This document shows positions 9,170 to 18,618 of a DNA stretch of 64,000 nt, piece after piece. Under the pieces are notes generated by a model. The model saw only the letters and a list, made by a program, of their open reading frames with translations, did not search any database and was not told where the DNA came from. How positions within the stretch are numbered: the first letter of the stretch is position 1; every line of letters starts with the position of its first letter. Origin of the DNA: an uncultured Reyranella sp. (GTDB lineage Bacteria; Pseudomonadota; Alphaproteobacteria; Reyranellales; Reyranellaceae); contig NZ_CAMFKM010000020.1 in NCBI RefSeq assembly GCF_945957355.1, forward strand, positions 1 through 64,000. Direction: 5' to 3'. The translations under genes were made by a program, and so were the position numbers.

Positions 9170-9910
9170 ATGCCGATCCTGAAGCGGCCGGATGCCGATA
9201 TCCACTATGAGGTCCATGGCGCCGGCTTTCCGCTGCTTCTCTATGCGCCCGGCGGCCTCCGCTCATCGATCGCGTTCTGGGGGCCCGCCGCCGACGGCAC
9301 GCCACGCGCCTGGATGGACCCGCGCACCGCGCTCGCCGACAAATTCACCGTCATCTCGATGGACCAGCGCAACGCCGGCAAGTCGGTGGCCGACGTGAAG
9401 CCCGACCATGGCTGGCACACCTTTGCCGCCGATCACCTGGCGCTGATGGACCATCTGGGCTTCGGGCGCTTCGCCGTGATGGGTGGCTGCATTGGCGGCA
9501 GCTACTGCTTCGAGGCGATCGAACAGGCGCCGGACCGCGTTGCCGCCGCGGTCCTGCAGAACCCGATCGGCCTGTGGGAGAACCACGATACGTGGGATGA
9601 GTCCGTGAAGGGCTACAGCGCAACCGTGCGGGCGCGTGATCCCTCAATTTCCGAGGCCGCGATCCAGAGCTTCGGCCGGAACATGTTCGGCCAGGACTTC
9701 GTCTTCTCCGTGACGCGCGATTTCGTCAGGAACTGCCGGACGCCGCTGCTGCTGCAGCCTGGCACCGACAAGCCGCATCCCGCCCACACCAGCGACGAGA
9801 TCGCGGCGCTTGCCCCCAACCTCGAGGTGCAGAAGGATTGGCGGGCGCCGCGGTTCCTGCAAGAATCGATCATGCGTGTCCGTACTTTCCTCGAGAAGCA
9901 CACACAATGA
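9170..9910 (+). CDS. Alpha/beta fold hydrolase
   Basis: MDQRNAGKS, FAVMGGCIGGSYCFEAI nucleophile-elbow-like region (GGCIGG). Confidence 0.8.
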   Translation: MPILKRPDADIHYEVHGAGFPLLLYAPGGLRSSIAFWGPAADGTPRAWMDPRTALADKFTVISMDQRNAGKSVADVKPDHGWHTFAADHLALMDHLGFGRFAVMGGCIGGSYCFEAIEQAPDRVAAAVLQNPIGLWENHDTWDESVKGYSATVRARDPSISEAAIQSFGRNMFGQDFVFSVTRDFVRNCRTPLLLQPGTDKPHPAHTSDEIAALAPNLEVQKDWRAPRFLQESIMRVRTFLEKHTQ

Positions 9911-10281
9911 TGAAGAGACTGACGATCCTGCTCGCCGCCCTTCTTGCGATGGACGCGGCAATCGCGGCGACAGCGCAGGCCCAGGAAGTCTGGGGCGCCG
10001 TCGCGACCGACAACGAACGCCTGTTCGGCGTCGCGACCGGCATGGCGACGCGTGAGGCGGCCGAAACCTCGGCGCTGGCCGAATGCGGACCGCTGGAATG
10101 CAAGATCCGGATGAGCGCACAACAGCGCTGCATTGCCTACGCCCATAGCGACAACGGGCAGGCCTCGGGTTACGGCGCCGCCCCCACCAGACAGGACGCG
10201 GAACAATCCGCCTGGAACGAGTGCAATGCCCGGGTGCCCAGCAACTCCTGCACCATCCGCAGCGCTCGCTGCTTCGAGTAG
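9907..10281 (+). CDS. DUF4189-containing secreted protein
   Basis: Signal peptide MKRLTILLAALLAMDAAIAATAQA; VWGAVATDNERLFGVATGMATREAAETSALAECG; overlaps previous stop. Confidence 0.75.
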   Translation: MMKRLTILLAALLAMDAAIAATAQAQEVWGAVATDNERLFGVATGMATREAAETSALAECGPLECKIRMSAQQRCIAYAHSDNGQASGYGAAPTRQDAEQSAWNECNARVPSNSCTIRSARCFE

Positions 10282-10294
10282 GTCTTCGCGCCGG

Positions 10295-10672
10295 TCAGGC
10301 CCGCGGCCGCGAATTCTCGGCGAGCCACTTTCGCGCCTCATGAAGGCTGCGAAAGACCTTCACCGGACGCAGGCCTCCGGTCAGCCGGGCGAACGTTTCA
10401 GCATTATCGGCTGCCTGCCCCGGACTGACGACGAACGCCACCGGCCCCAGCGCCTTGCCGTCGTTCCGGCCAACGAGATTGGCGATTGCCTCGACGCCGG
10501 CTTTGTCCATGGGAAACGTGGGCGAGGCAATGTCGATGAGCTTGGCATAGTGAAGAACGTCGCTCGCCAGGGCCTGCTGCACCGCTTCGCGCACGTCGTC
10601 GGCCGTGAAAGCCCCGCGGACGACGGCAACGACCAGCCGGCTCGGGTGATGGACATCGACATGAATCGGCAT
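10295..10672 (-). CDS. SpoIIAA/STAS-like hypothetical protein
   Basis: Fold-pattern resemblance: VVAVVRGAFTADDVREAVQ...FRSLHEARKWLAE. Confidence 0.45.
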   Translation of the reverse strand: MPIHVDVHHPSRLVVAVVRGAFTADDVREAVQQALASDVLHYAKLIDIASPTFPMDKAGVEAIANLVGRNDGKALGPVAFVVSPGQAADNAETFARLTGGLRPVKVFRSLHEARKWLAENSRPRA

Positions 10673-10767
10673 GGATGGCGGTCTGCGTTGCCCACATTTC
10701 TACCGCATCCGTGCGGCAGGGTAGCGCGATTACCATGCCCGGCCCGGCCTGCAAACAGGAGTAGTCG

Positions 10768-11577
10768 TTGGAGAAGATCGCCGTCATCGTCATCGTGGCC
10801 CTGGCTGCCGGTGCCGCACTCTATCTGTTTGGCCGCACGGCCTCTTCCCGCCAGCGCCTGACACGGTCGGTGGCGGCGGCGATCGCCGGCGCTCTGGCTG
10901 CGGCCGGTGTCGTCTTCGGGCTGGAGGCCCTGACCGGCGACGATACGCAGATGGTCGACAATGCCATGGTGGAGGCGCGTACGCTGCCCCTCGTTGGCCT
11001 GGTTCTGGCCGACGTGCCCGACGCCGAGCCACGGCTGCGCGCCTCCCTGAGGGAAGAGATCCGCAATCCGACGACCACGGGTGCGCCGCGTCCGCTGGTA
11101 CTGATGAGCGAGCTGCGCGCCACCCATATCGTGCCGGCATTGAAGGCGGCCGACGCCGCCGATGCCGAGGGCGTGCTGGCGGCGCGCATCGCGTTGATGC
11201 GGCACCTGCGCGGCACCAATGTCCAGGCCTGTCGCGAGCTGGCGTTGATCGGCATCCAGCATGCCGACCGGCTCGACCCGCAAGGCCAGAAGCTGATGCG
11301 CGAGATGCTGACGGCGATGGAGAAGGCCTATCGCTCCGGGCGTACTGCGATGAAGGCGAATGCAACGGCGCAACTGCCGGTGCCGAACGACACCGAGGCG
11401 CGCGCGCTCCTCGCCGAAGCGGGCCTCACGCCGGCCGATTTCGAAAGGCTGCAGAACCTCGCTAAACTCTCCGGCGAGGAAGCCTGCGAGCTGGGCATCA
11501 AGCTGAACGGCACGCCGTCCAGACTGCCGCCCGACAAGGCGGGCGGCCTGGCGCGCTACCTGGCGGCAGCCCAGTAG
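10768..11577 (+). CDS. Hypothetical membrane-anchored protein
   Basis: N-terminal TM segment; intact ORF with GC-typical codon use. Confidence 0.6.
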   Translation: MEKIAVIVIVALAAGAALYLFGRTASSRQRLTRSVAAAIAGALAAAGVVFGLEALTGDDTQMVDNAMVEARTLPLVGLVLADVPDAEPRLRASLREEIRNPTTTGAPRPLVLMSELRATHIVPALKAADAADAEGVLAARIALMRHLRGTNVQACRELALIGIQHADRLDPQGQKLMREMLTAMEKAYRSGRTAMKANATAQLPVPNDTEARALLAEAGLTPADFERLQNLAKLSGEEACELGIKLNGTPSRLPPDKAGGLARYLAAAQ

Positions 11578-11585
11578 GCCAGGCG

Positions 11586-12059
11586 CTACGCCACCAGCGA
11601 CGCCACGACCGCCTTCAGCGCCGCCGCGACGTCCTGCGGCGACATCCGCACCTGCAGGCCACGCTGGCCGCCGTTGAGGTAGACCAGTTCGTGCCCCACG
11701 GCCTCGACTTCGATGGCGGTCCGCACAGACCGCATCTGGCCGAACGGGCTGATGCCGCCAACCTTGTAGCCGGTCATGCGCTCGGCATCGGCGGGCTTCA
11801 TCATCTCGGCCGACTTGCCCTTGAATGCCGCCGCCAGCTTCTTCATCGAGACTTCGCGATCCGAGGGCACGATCACGCAGGCGGGCTTGCCGTCGACGAG
11901 GGTCATCAGCGTCTTGAGCACGCGTTGCGGCGCCTCGCCCAGCGCCTCAGCCGCCTGCAGCCCGACCTTGTCGGCATCGGGATCGTAGTCATAGGTGTGG
12001 ACGGTGAAGGCGAGCTTCGCCTGCTCCAGAGCCTTGGTGGCGCGGGTGACCTTCGACAT
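11586..12059 (-). CDS. ybaK: YbaK/EbsC family Cys-tRNA(Pro) deacylase
   Basis: PQRVLKTLMTLVDGKPACVIVPSDREVSMKKLAAAFKGKSAEMM and GYKVGGISPFGQ. Confidence 0.9.
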   Translation of the reverse strand: MSKVTRATKALEQAKLAFTVHTYDYDPDADKVGLQAAEALGEAPQRVLKTLMTLVDGKPACVIVPSDREVSMKKLAAAFKGKSAEMMKPADAERMTGYKVGGISPFGQMRSVRTAIEVEAVGHELVYLNGGQRGLQVRMSPQDVAAALKAVVASLVA

Positions 12060-12102
12060 GCTGCTCCTCGCTCGACGAGGAACAGGATAGCGCTGTCGCC
12101 CG

Positions 12103-13329
12103 TCAGTTTCCCTTCAGAATTTTCGCCGCGGCGTCGGCAAAGACCTGGCATCCCAGCACGATGTCGGCGTCGTGGGTGTTCTCGGTGAAGTGATGCGAGA
12201 TGCCGCCGATCGACGGTACGAACATCATGGCCGCCGGCATCCTGAGCCCGATCACCTGCGCATCGTGTCCGGCGCCCGAGGGCATGCGGACATGCTTGTC
12301 AGGCGCATGGACGGCGGCCGACTCCTCGATCGCCTCGAGGAAGCGCTCGTCCATCAGCAGCGGCTGGGTACGTGACAGGTTCACGCACTCCACCTTGCAG
12401 GGGCTGTTCTTCTGGTGATCCGCCACGATCTCCATCAGCTTCGCCTCGAAGGCCTGAAGGATCTTCTGGTCGGCATCGCGGAACTGGAGAACCATCTCGG
12501 CCCGGCCGGGAACGATCGCCGGCGCACCTGGCTCCAGCACCATCTTGCCGACCGTCCATACGCTGCGCGGGCCCGAGACGGCGGGGAACTTGTCCATGAC
12601 GTCGTTGTAGAGTCGCATCATGGCGACGCCGGCATCCTTGCGAATCGGCATAGGCGTCGTGCCGGCATGGTTCTGGATGCCGCTGAAGGTCAGCCGGAAC
12701 TGCATGATGCCGACGATCGCCGTCACGATGCCGATGCGCTTGTCGCCGGCTTCGAGAAGGCCGCCCTGCTCAATGTGCGCTTCGAGATAGCCGCGATACC
12801 TGCCCTCTTCCAAATGCTCGCGCGGCACGCCTTCGAGGCCGGCCGCCTTCAGCGCCTCGCGCATCGGCGTGCCCTCGTCGCGATGCTTCGCCTTGTCGAT
12901 GTCGGCCTCGGAAAAGATGCCGATGAAGGAGCGGCTGCCGGTCATCTGGCCCCAGTGGCCCTCCTCGTCGGCCCAGGAGGCTACATCGACGGCGAGATGC
13001 GCCGTCTCGGGATCCTCCGCCAGCGCCCGCGCCACTTCGAGCCCGTAGATCACGCCCATGACTCCATCGAGCCAGCCGCCGCGCGGCTGGGTGTCGGAGT
13101 GCGAGCCGATCAGGATGCGCGGACCGGTCTTCGGACTCTTGCCGATCACCGTGCCGATGCCGTCGATCACCGGTTCGAGGCCCGCTTCCTTCATCCGCGC
13201 CACCAGCCAGTGCCGGCTCTCGACATCCTGCGGCGACAAATGCGGCCGGTGCACACCCGTCTGGTAGCGGCCGAAATCGGCAATGCGCCGCAAGTCGCCG
13301 AGCAGTCGTTCACCGTTGATCGTGGGCAT
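12103..13329 (-). CDS. M20 family Zn-dependent hydrolase (hydantoinase/carbamoylase type)
   Basis: LIGSHSDTQPRGGWLDGVMGVIYGLEVARAL, WADEEGHWGQMTGSRSFIG, EAHIEQGGLLE, PSGAGHDAQVIG. Confidence 0.9.
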   Translation of the reverse strand: MPTINGERLLGDLRRIADFGRYQTGVHRPHLSPQDVESRHWLVARMKEAGLEPVIDGIGTVIGKSPKTGPRILIGSHSDTQPRGGWLDGVMGVIYGLEVARALAEDPETAHLAVDVASWADEEGHWGQMTGSRSFIGIFSEADIDKAKHRDEGTPMREALKAAGLEGVPREHLEEGRYRGYLEAHIEQGGLLEAGDKRIGIVTAIVGIMQFRLTFSGIQNHAGTTPMPIRKDAGVAMMRLYNDVMDKFPAVSGPRSVWTVGKMVLEPGAPAIVPGRAEMVLQFRDADQKILQAFEAKLMEIVADHQKNSPCKVECVNLSRTQPLLMDERFLEAIEESAAVHAPDKHVRMPSGAGHDAQVIGLRMPAAMMFVPSIGGISHHFTENTHDADIVLGCQVFADAAAKILKGN

Positions 13330-13344
13330 TCTCTATCTCTCCTT

Positions 13345-13456
13345 CCTCATCCTGAGGAGCATCGCGCAGCGATGCGTCTCGAAGGATGGACAACAGACAA
13401 GGTGCGGGATCCCATCCTTCGAGACGCGGCCCCGGGGGCCGCTCCTCAGGATGAGG
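13345..13456. repeat. Paired-hairpin intergenic palindromic repeat (REP/BIME-like)
   Basis: CCTCATCCTGAGGAGC-[core]-GTCTCGAAGGATGG at 13345-13389 and its inverse CCATCCTTCGAGAC-[core]-GCTCCTCAGGATGAGG at 13412-13456; each core is itself a hairpin. Confidence 0.75.
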
Positions 13457-13469
13457 GCTGGTGTGTTCA

Positions 13470-14738
13470 TCAATTCAAATGCGCCGCCACCCAGGCGGAC
13501 AGGGAAAGCAACCGGTCGTCGGCGTGGCGCAGGCCGACCAGCTGGACGCCGAGCGGCAGGCCGCGCGGACCGGTGCCGGCCGGAAGGGTCACACAGGGCG
13601 TGCCCGCGAGCGTCCAGATCGAATTGAAGACCGGATCGCCGGTGAAGGCGATCCCCTGCGGCGCCTCGCCGGGTGCGCTGGGCGTCAGGAGCAGGTCGAC
13701 CTTGTCGAACAGCGAATCGACATGAGCCTTGAAGGCCGTGGCCTTGCGTTGCGCAGCAACGTAGCGCTTGAAGGAGACCGCGAGACCGCGCTTCATCGGC
13801 CCGTTGATCAGCTCGTCGCTCACCTTGTCGGGATTGCGCAGACGCTCGTCGGCGTAGTTGCGCACGCTCTCGAAGCCGGTGATCGCGGCATGATCGTCGA
13901 TGATGTCGGCAAAGGGGGCGGCAAACGCCACATCGACGACGGAGGCTCCCTTGTCCGAGAGCCTCGTCGCGGCTTCCTCAATCAGGGCCTTGGTCTCGGG
14001 CTCGGCCTTGTCCCAGACCGGCGACCGGCAGAGACCGATGCGCGGCCGGCTGATGTCGCGGTCGATCTCGACGGGCGGAAGCTTCAGCACGGCCGCGCGA
14101 AACAGGGCAATGTCATCGAGCGTGCGCGCCATCAGGCCCAGCGTATCGACGGAGTGGCACTGCATCTTGATGCCGACGCGGTTGAAGTCGCCGAAAGTCG
14201 GCTTGTAGCCGACCACACCGCAATAGGCAGCCGGGCGAATGACGGAGCCGCCGGTCTGCGTACCGAAGGCCAGCGGCACATGCCCGTCGGCGACAGCCGC
14301 GGCGGAGCCCGAGGACGAACCGCCCGGCGTGTGCGCCGGATTGTGGGGGTTGGTGGTCGCGCCGGCATGCCGGTTGGCGAACTCCGTCGTCACGGTCTTG
14401 CCCATGATGACCGCGTTGGCGGTCCGGCAGAGCGCCACGCAGGCGGCATCGCCGAACGGCACGGTCCCCGCGAAGATCGGCGAGTTGTGGCCAGTCGGCA
14501 TGTCGTAGGTGTCGATGATGTCCTTCACGCCGACCGGGATGCCGCGCAGCAGCCCGCCGCTCGCGGCATCGGCGGCCTTGGCCTGGGCGATCGCCTGGTC
14601 GGGATCGAGATGCACCCAGGCCTTCACGACATCGTCGCGCCCGGCGATCCGGTCAAGGCAGCCGCGCACTAGTTTCTCGGAGGTGAGCGTCCCGGCCTCG
14701 ATGGCGGCAACGGCTTCGACGGCGGTGATCGGCGTCAT
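13470..14738 (-). CDS. Amidase signature family protein
   Basis: VGVKDIIDTYDMPTGHNSPIF, TPGGSSSGSAAAVADGHVPLAFGTQTGGSVIRPA; start MTPITAVEAV at 14738. Confidence 0.92.
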   Translation of the reverse strand: MTPITAVEAVAAIEAGTLTSEKLVRGCLDRIAGRDDVVKAWVHLDPDQAIAQAKAADAASGGLLRGIPVGVKDIIDTYDMPTGHNSPIFAGTVPFGDAACVALCRTANAVIMGKTVTTEFANRHAGATTNPHNPAHTPGGSSSGSAAAVADGHVPLAFGTQTGGSVIRPAAYCGVVGYKPTFGDFNRVGIKMQCHSVDTLGLMARTLDDIALFRAAVLKLPPVEIDRDISRPRIGLCRSPVWDKAEPETKALIEEAATRLSDKGASVVDVAFAAPFADIIDDHAAITGFESVRNYADERLRNPDKVSDELINGPMKRGLAVSFKRYVAAQRKATAFKAHVDSLFDKVDLLLTPSAPGEAPQGIAFTGDPVFNSIWTLAGTPCVTLPAGTGPRGLPLGVQLVGLRHADDRLLSLSAWVAAHLN

Positions 14739-16015
14739 GACAGCACGCTCCGCGCCCAGGCGGCGATATCGAGCAGACCCGCATCCTCGTGCTGGCGGCC
14801 GACCAGCTGGATGCCGACCGGTAGGCCCGTCGGTCCCTTGGTCAGGGGCAAGGTCACGCAAGGCATCCAGAGATAGGTCCAGAGGAGGTTGAAGGTGGCG
14901 TCGCCGGTGTGGCCGAGACCGAGCGGCGCCTCGCCCTTGGCGGGCGCGGTCAGGATGACGTCGATGTCGGAGAACAACGCATCGACTGCAGCGCGACCGG
15001 CCTCGCCGAGCTTCCGCGCGGCCACCCAGGTCGCATAGTCGATCTTCGCTCCGGCCTCGAGCTTGTCCTTCTTCAGGCTCTCGCTCAGCAGGCCAGGGAA
15101 ACGCCGCGCCTCGTCGGCATGGGCGCGCGGCCCGTCGAAGGCCGACAGCGTCCTCTGGCCCTGGGTCATGTCGCGCACCGGCGTGGGCAACTCGATCTCC
15201 GTGACCTGCGCACCCGCCCTGGCGAAGGCCGCCGCGGCATCGTTCACGGCTTTCGTGCCCTCAGATGAGAGTTCTTCGCGATGATGCGTGAAAGCGACGG
15301 CAATCCTTGGCGGCCGGTCGAGCCTGTTGATGGGTGTGAAGGGCATAGCCATCAGCGCCGCCCGGAACAGGGCAATATCCTCGACGCTGCGCGCATAGGC
15401 GCCGATCGTGTCGAGCCACTCGGTGTTGGCCTTCATGCCGGCCGGCGCGAAATGGCCGTAGCTCGGCTTGTAGCCAACGATGCCGCAGAAGGCGGCAGGG
15501 CGGATCACCGAACCGCCGGTCTGCGTGCCGGTCCCGAGCACGCTCTGGAAGTCCGCGACGGCCGCGGCCGAACCCGAAGACGAGCCCCCCGGCGTATGTG
15601 CCGGATTATGCGGGTTCCTGGTCGGCCCGGGATGGCGGTTGGCGAACTCCGTCGTCACGGTCTTGCCGAGCAGGATGGCGCCGGCATCGCGCGCCAGCGC
15701 GACCGTCGCGGCGTCGGCGAGCGGCCGGTGCGTGCGGTAGATCGGCGAGCCGTAGGTCGTCGGCTGGTCGAAGGAATCGATGATGTCCTTCACGCCCATC
15801 GGAATGCCGTGCAGCGGGCCCTTGCGTGGTCCGCGATCGAGCACCTTGGCGGTTTGCAGGGCAGCCTCGCGCGCGAGATGCGACCAGGCGAGCACCTCGG
15901 CGTCGCGCTGGTCGATACGGTCGAGATGATCGCGCACGACCGCCTCGGCGGTTGCCGTTCCCCCGTCCAGTCGTTGCGCGAGTTCGGTGGCGGTAAGCGT
16001 ATTCAGCGCGGCCAT
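14735..16015 (-). CDS. Amidase signature family protein
   Basis: MGVKDIIDSFDQPTTYGSPIY, TPGGSSSGSAAAVADFQSVLGTGTQTGGSVIRPA; start MAALNTLTATEL at 16015; ATGA overlap with the next gene. Confidence 0.92.
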   Translation of the reverse strand: MAALNTLTATELAQRLDGGTATAEAVVRDHLDRIDQRDAEVLAWSHLAREAALQTAKVLDRGPRKGPLHGIPMGVKDIIDSFDQPTTYGSPIYRTHRPLADAATVALARDAGAILLGKTVTTEFANRHPGPTRNPHNPAHTPGGSSSGSAAAVADFQSVLGTGTQTGGSVIRPAAFCGIVGYKPSYGHFAPAGMKANTEWLDTIGAYARSVEDIALFRAALMAMPFTPINRLDRPPRIAVAFTHHREELSSEGTKAVNDAAAAFARAGAQVTEIELPTPVRDMTQGQRTLSAFDGPRAHADEARRFPGLLSESLKKDKLEAGAKIDYATWVAARKLGEAGRAAVDALFSDIDVILTAPAKGEAPLGLGHTGDATFNLLWTYLWMPCVTLPLTKGPTGLPVGIQLVGRQHEDAGLLDIAAWARSVLS

Positions 16016-16110
16016 GATCACCAGCAAAACAGCAAGAAGCATGCCGCGTCCAGCACGGCGCGGGGTGGCTCGCTTCGTGCTTCGTGCAGCGGAACCACGG
16101 AGGTTTTCCA

Positions 16111-17715
16111 ATGCTTACCCGTCGCGCCGCCCTTCTTTCCGGCACCGCGCTTTCCCTCATCGGCATGAACTCGGCAAGAGCGCAGCAATCCGCGCCGCTG
16201 CGGATCGCCATGACGCTGGCCGACATCCCCGCGACCGACGGCGCGCCCGACCAGGGCACCGAAGGCATCCGCTTCATGGGCTACACGATGTACGATCCGC
16301 TGGTCGCCTGGGACCTGTCGTCCGCGACCGCGCCCGCGAAGCTCGTGCCCGGCCTCGCGACCAAGTGGTATCAGGACCCGGCTGATCCGACGAAGTGGAT
16401 CTTCGAGCTGCGCCAAGGCGTGAAGTTCCATGACGGATCGGACTTCAACGCCGATGCGGTGATCTTCACCCTCGACCGCACCCTGAACGACAAGTCGCCC
16501 GCCTTCGACCGCGCCGGCCGCAGCATCCTCATCGCCGCCGTCTGGCCGGTAATCGGTTACCGAAAGATCGACGACTACAAGGTGGAGATTCAGACCAAGG
16601 GCATTGATACGATCTTCCCCTCGCTGCTCAACCGCTTCCCGATCGCGAGCCCTGCCAACTTCGAGAAGGTGGGCCGCGACTGGCAAGCCTATCGCAAGTC
16701 GCCGTCCGGCACCGGCCCGTGGAAGATGAAGGCCTGGACGCCGCGCGAGCGCGCCGAGCTGGAGCGCAACAACGACTACTGGAACAAGGAGCGGCTGCCC
16801 AAGACCGAGCGCATGGTGCTGCTGCCGATCCCCGACGTCTCGACCCGCACGGCCGCGCTCCTGTCGGGCCGCGTCGACTGGATCGAGGCGCCGGCGCCCG
16901 ACTCGCTCGACAAGCTCCGCGCCGGCGGCTGCAAGATCGAGACGAACGCCATTCCGCACATGTGGCCCTATACGCTCAGCATGCTGCCGGGCGCGCCGAC
17001 CGCCGACATCCGGGTACGCAAGGCGCTGAACCTCGCGGTCGACCGCGACGCGATGGTGAAGCTGCTGAACGGCCTCGCCGCCCCCGCGGTCGGCTGCGTG
17101 CCCGCCGACCATCCCTGGTTCGGCAATCCGAGCTTCAAGATCAGGTACGATCCGGCGGAAGCAAAGAAGCTGCTGGCCGAGGCGGGCTACGGTCCGCAGA
17201 AGAAGCTCAAGATGAAGGTCGCCATCTCGACCTCGGGCTCGGGCCAGATGTATCCGCTGATCATGAACGAGTTCATCCAGCAGCAGTTCGCCGAAGTCGG
17301 CGTCGAGTTGGAGTTCCAGGTCATGGACTGGAACGCGCTGCTGAATTTCATGCGCCAGGGCGCCAAGGCACCGGAAGCGGCCTCGTTCAGCGCCATCAAC
17401 GTCAGCTGGAACACGATGGACCCGCACAACGCCTTCATGCGCTTCGTCGACAGCCAGCAGGTCCCGCCCAAGGGCTCGAACTGGGGCTACATCAACGATC
17501 CGGAGTTCGACAAGCTGGCCGCCGAGGCGCGCAGCACGTCCGACCCGGCGGAACTCGACAAGGTGCTGGCGAAGATCAACACGCGCATGGTCGACGAGGC
17601 GGTGTTCGTCTGGTTCGTCCACGATGTCTGGCCGAACGCGATCTCGTCCAAGGTGAAGGGCTACGTCCACCCCAAGAGCTGGTACGTCGACTTCTCCCCG
17701 GTAACGGTCAGCTGA
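16111..17715 (+). CDS. ABC transporter substrate-binding protein, family 5 (peptide/nickel type)
   Basis: Signal MLTRRAALLSGTALS; WIFELRQGVKFHDGSDFNADAVIFTLDR, SGTGPWKMKAWTP. Confidence 0.9.
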   Translation: MLTRRAALLSGTALSLIGMNSARAQQSAPLRIAMTLADIPATDGAPDQGTEGIRFMGYTMYDPLVAWDLSSATAPAKLVPGLATKWYQDPADPTKWIFELRQGVKFHDGSDFNADAVIFTLDRTLNDKSPAFDRAGRSILIAAVWPVIGYRKIDDYKVEIQTKGIDTIFPSLLNRFPIASPANFEKVGRDWQAYRKSPSGTGPWKMKAWTPRERAELERNNDYWNKERLPKTERMVLLPIPDVSTRTAALLSGRVDWIEAPAPDSLDKLRAGGCKIETNAIPHMWPYTLSMLPGAPTADIRVRKALNLAVDRDAMVKLLNGLAAPAVGCVPADHPWFGNPSFKIRYDPAEAKKLLAEAGYGPQKKLKMKVAISTSGSGQMYPLIMNEFIQQQFAEVGVELEFQVMDWNALLNFMRQGAKAPEAASFSAINVSWNTMDPHNAFMRFVDSQQVPPKGSNWGYINDPEFDKLAAEARSTSDPAELDKVLAKINTRMVDEAVFVWFVHDVWPNAISSKVKGYVHPKSWYVDFSPVTVS

Positions 17716-17724
17716 AGTGGGCGG

Positions 17725-18618
17725 CTAACCCGGCTTGCGCTGCGACCAGCCGATATACAGTCCGGCGCCGACGATGATGGCGGCGCCGATCCAGCCCATG
17801 AAATCCGGAAAGTCGCCGAAGAAGAGGTAGCCAACGACCACCGAGCCGATGAGCTGCATGTACTGGAACGGCGCCACGATGTTGGCCGGCGCATAGGCCA
17901 GCGCCCGGGCCACGAAATAGTGGCCCATGGCACCGAGCACACCGAGGCTGCAGAAGAAGCTGATGTCACGGGCGCCGTGCGGTGTTTTCCACACGAAAGG
18001 CAGGACCAGCAGCATGCCGAAGCTGCCCACGATCGAGCTGTAGATGGCCGATGTCTCCGGCGTGTCGATGGCTGAGATGAGGCGCGTCAGCACCTGATAG
18101 ACCGCGTAGCAACACGCGCTCAGCAGCGAGAGCAATGCCGCCCATTGAAAGACCGCGCTGCCTGGCTGGATCAGGATCAGCATGCCCACGAAGCCGACCA
18201 GCAGTGCACCGATATGAGCGCGCGCCGCGCGTTCGCCCAGGACGAGCCAGGCAAGCGGCAATACGAGCAGCGGCGCCATCATGGTGATGGCCGCCGCCTT
18301 GCCCAGCGGGATGTAGACGATGGCGAGGAAGCTCGCGACGTTCGATGTGAACAGCATCAGCGAGCGCATGAGCTGCGTTCCCGGCCGGCGCGTGCGCAGC
18401 ATGCCGAGCCCGAAGCGCGGAACGAAGAAGATCAGCATGAAGACGATGTGGCCGAACGCACGCGCCCACGAGATCTGCAGCGTGTTGTAGTCGGCCCCCA
18501 GGAACTTGGCGAACCCGCTCATGACCGGAAAGAGCAGGCCCGCGCCGCACATGAAGAGGATACCGGCCAGGATACGTTGACCGGCCCGTGCGGCTGGAGG
18601 CGCGGATTGCGCCGTCAA
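17725..18618 (-). CDS. EamA/DMT family transporter
   Basis: About 10 hydrophobic segments in repeated EamA pattern; probable TTG start at 18618 overlapping upstream stop (TTGA). Confidence 0.85.
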   Translation of the reverse strand: MTAQSAPPAARAGQRILAGILFMCGAGLLFPVMSGFAKFLGADYNTLQISWARAFGHIVFMLIFFVPRFGLGMLRTRRPGTQLMRSLMLFTSNVASFLAIVYIPLGKAAAITMMAPLLVLPLAWLVLGERAARAHIGALLVGFVGMLILIQPGSAVFQWAALLSLLSACCYAVYQVLTRLISAIDTPETSAIYSSIVGSFGMLLVLPFVWKTPHGARDISFFCSLGVLGAMGHYFVARALAYAPANIVAPFQYMQLIGSVVVGYLFFGDFPDFMGWIGAAIIVGAGLYIGWSQRKPG

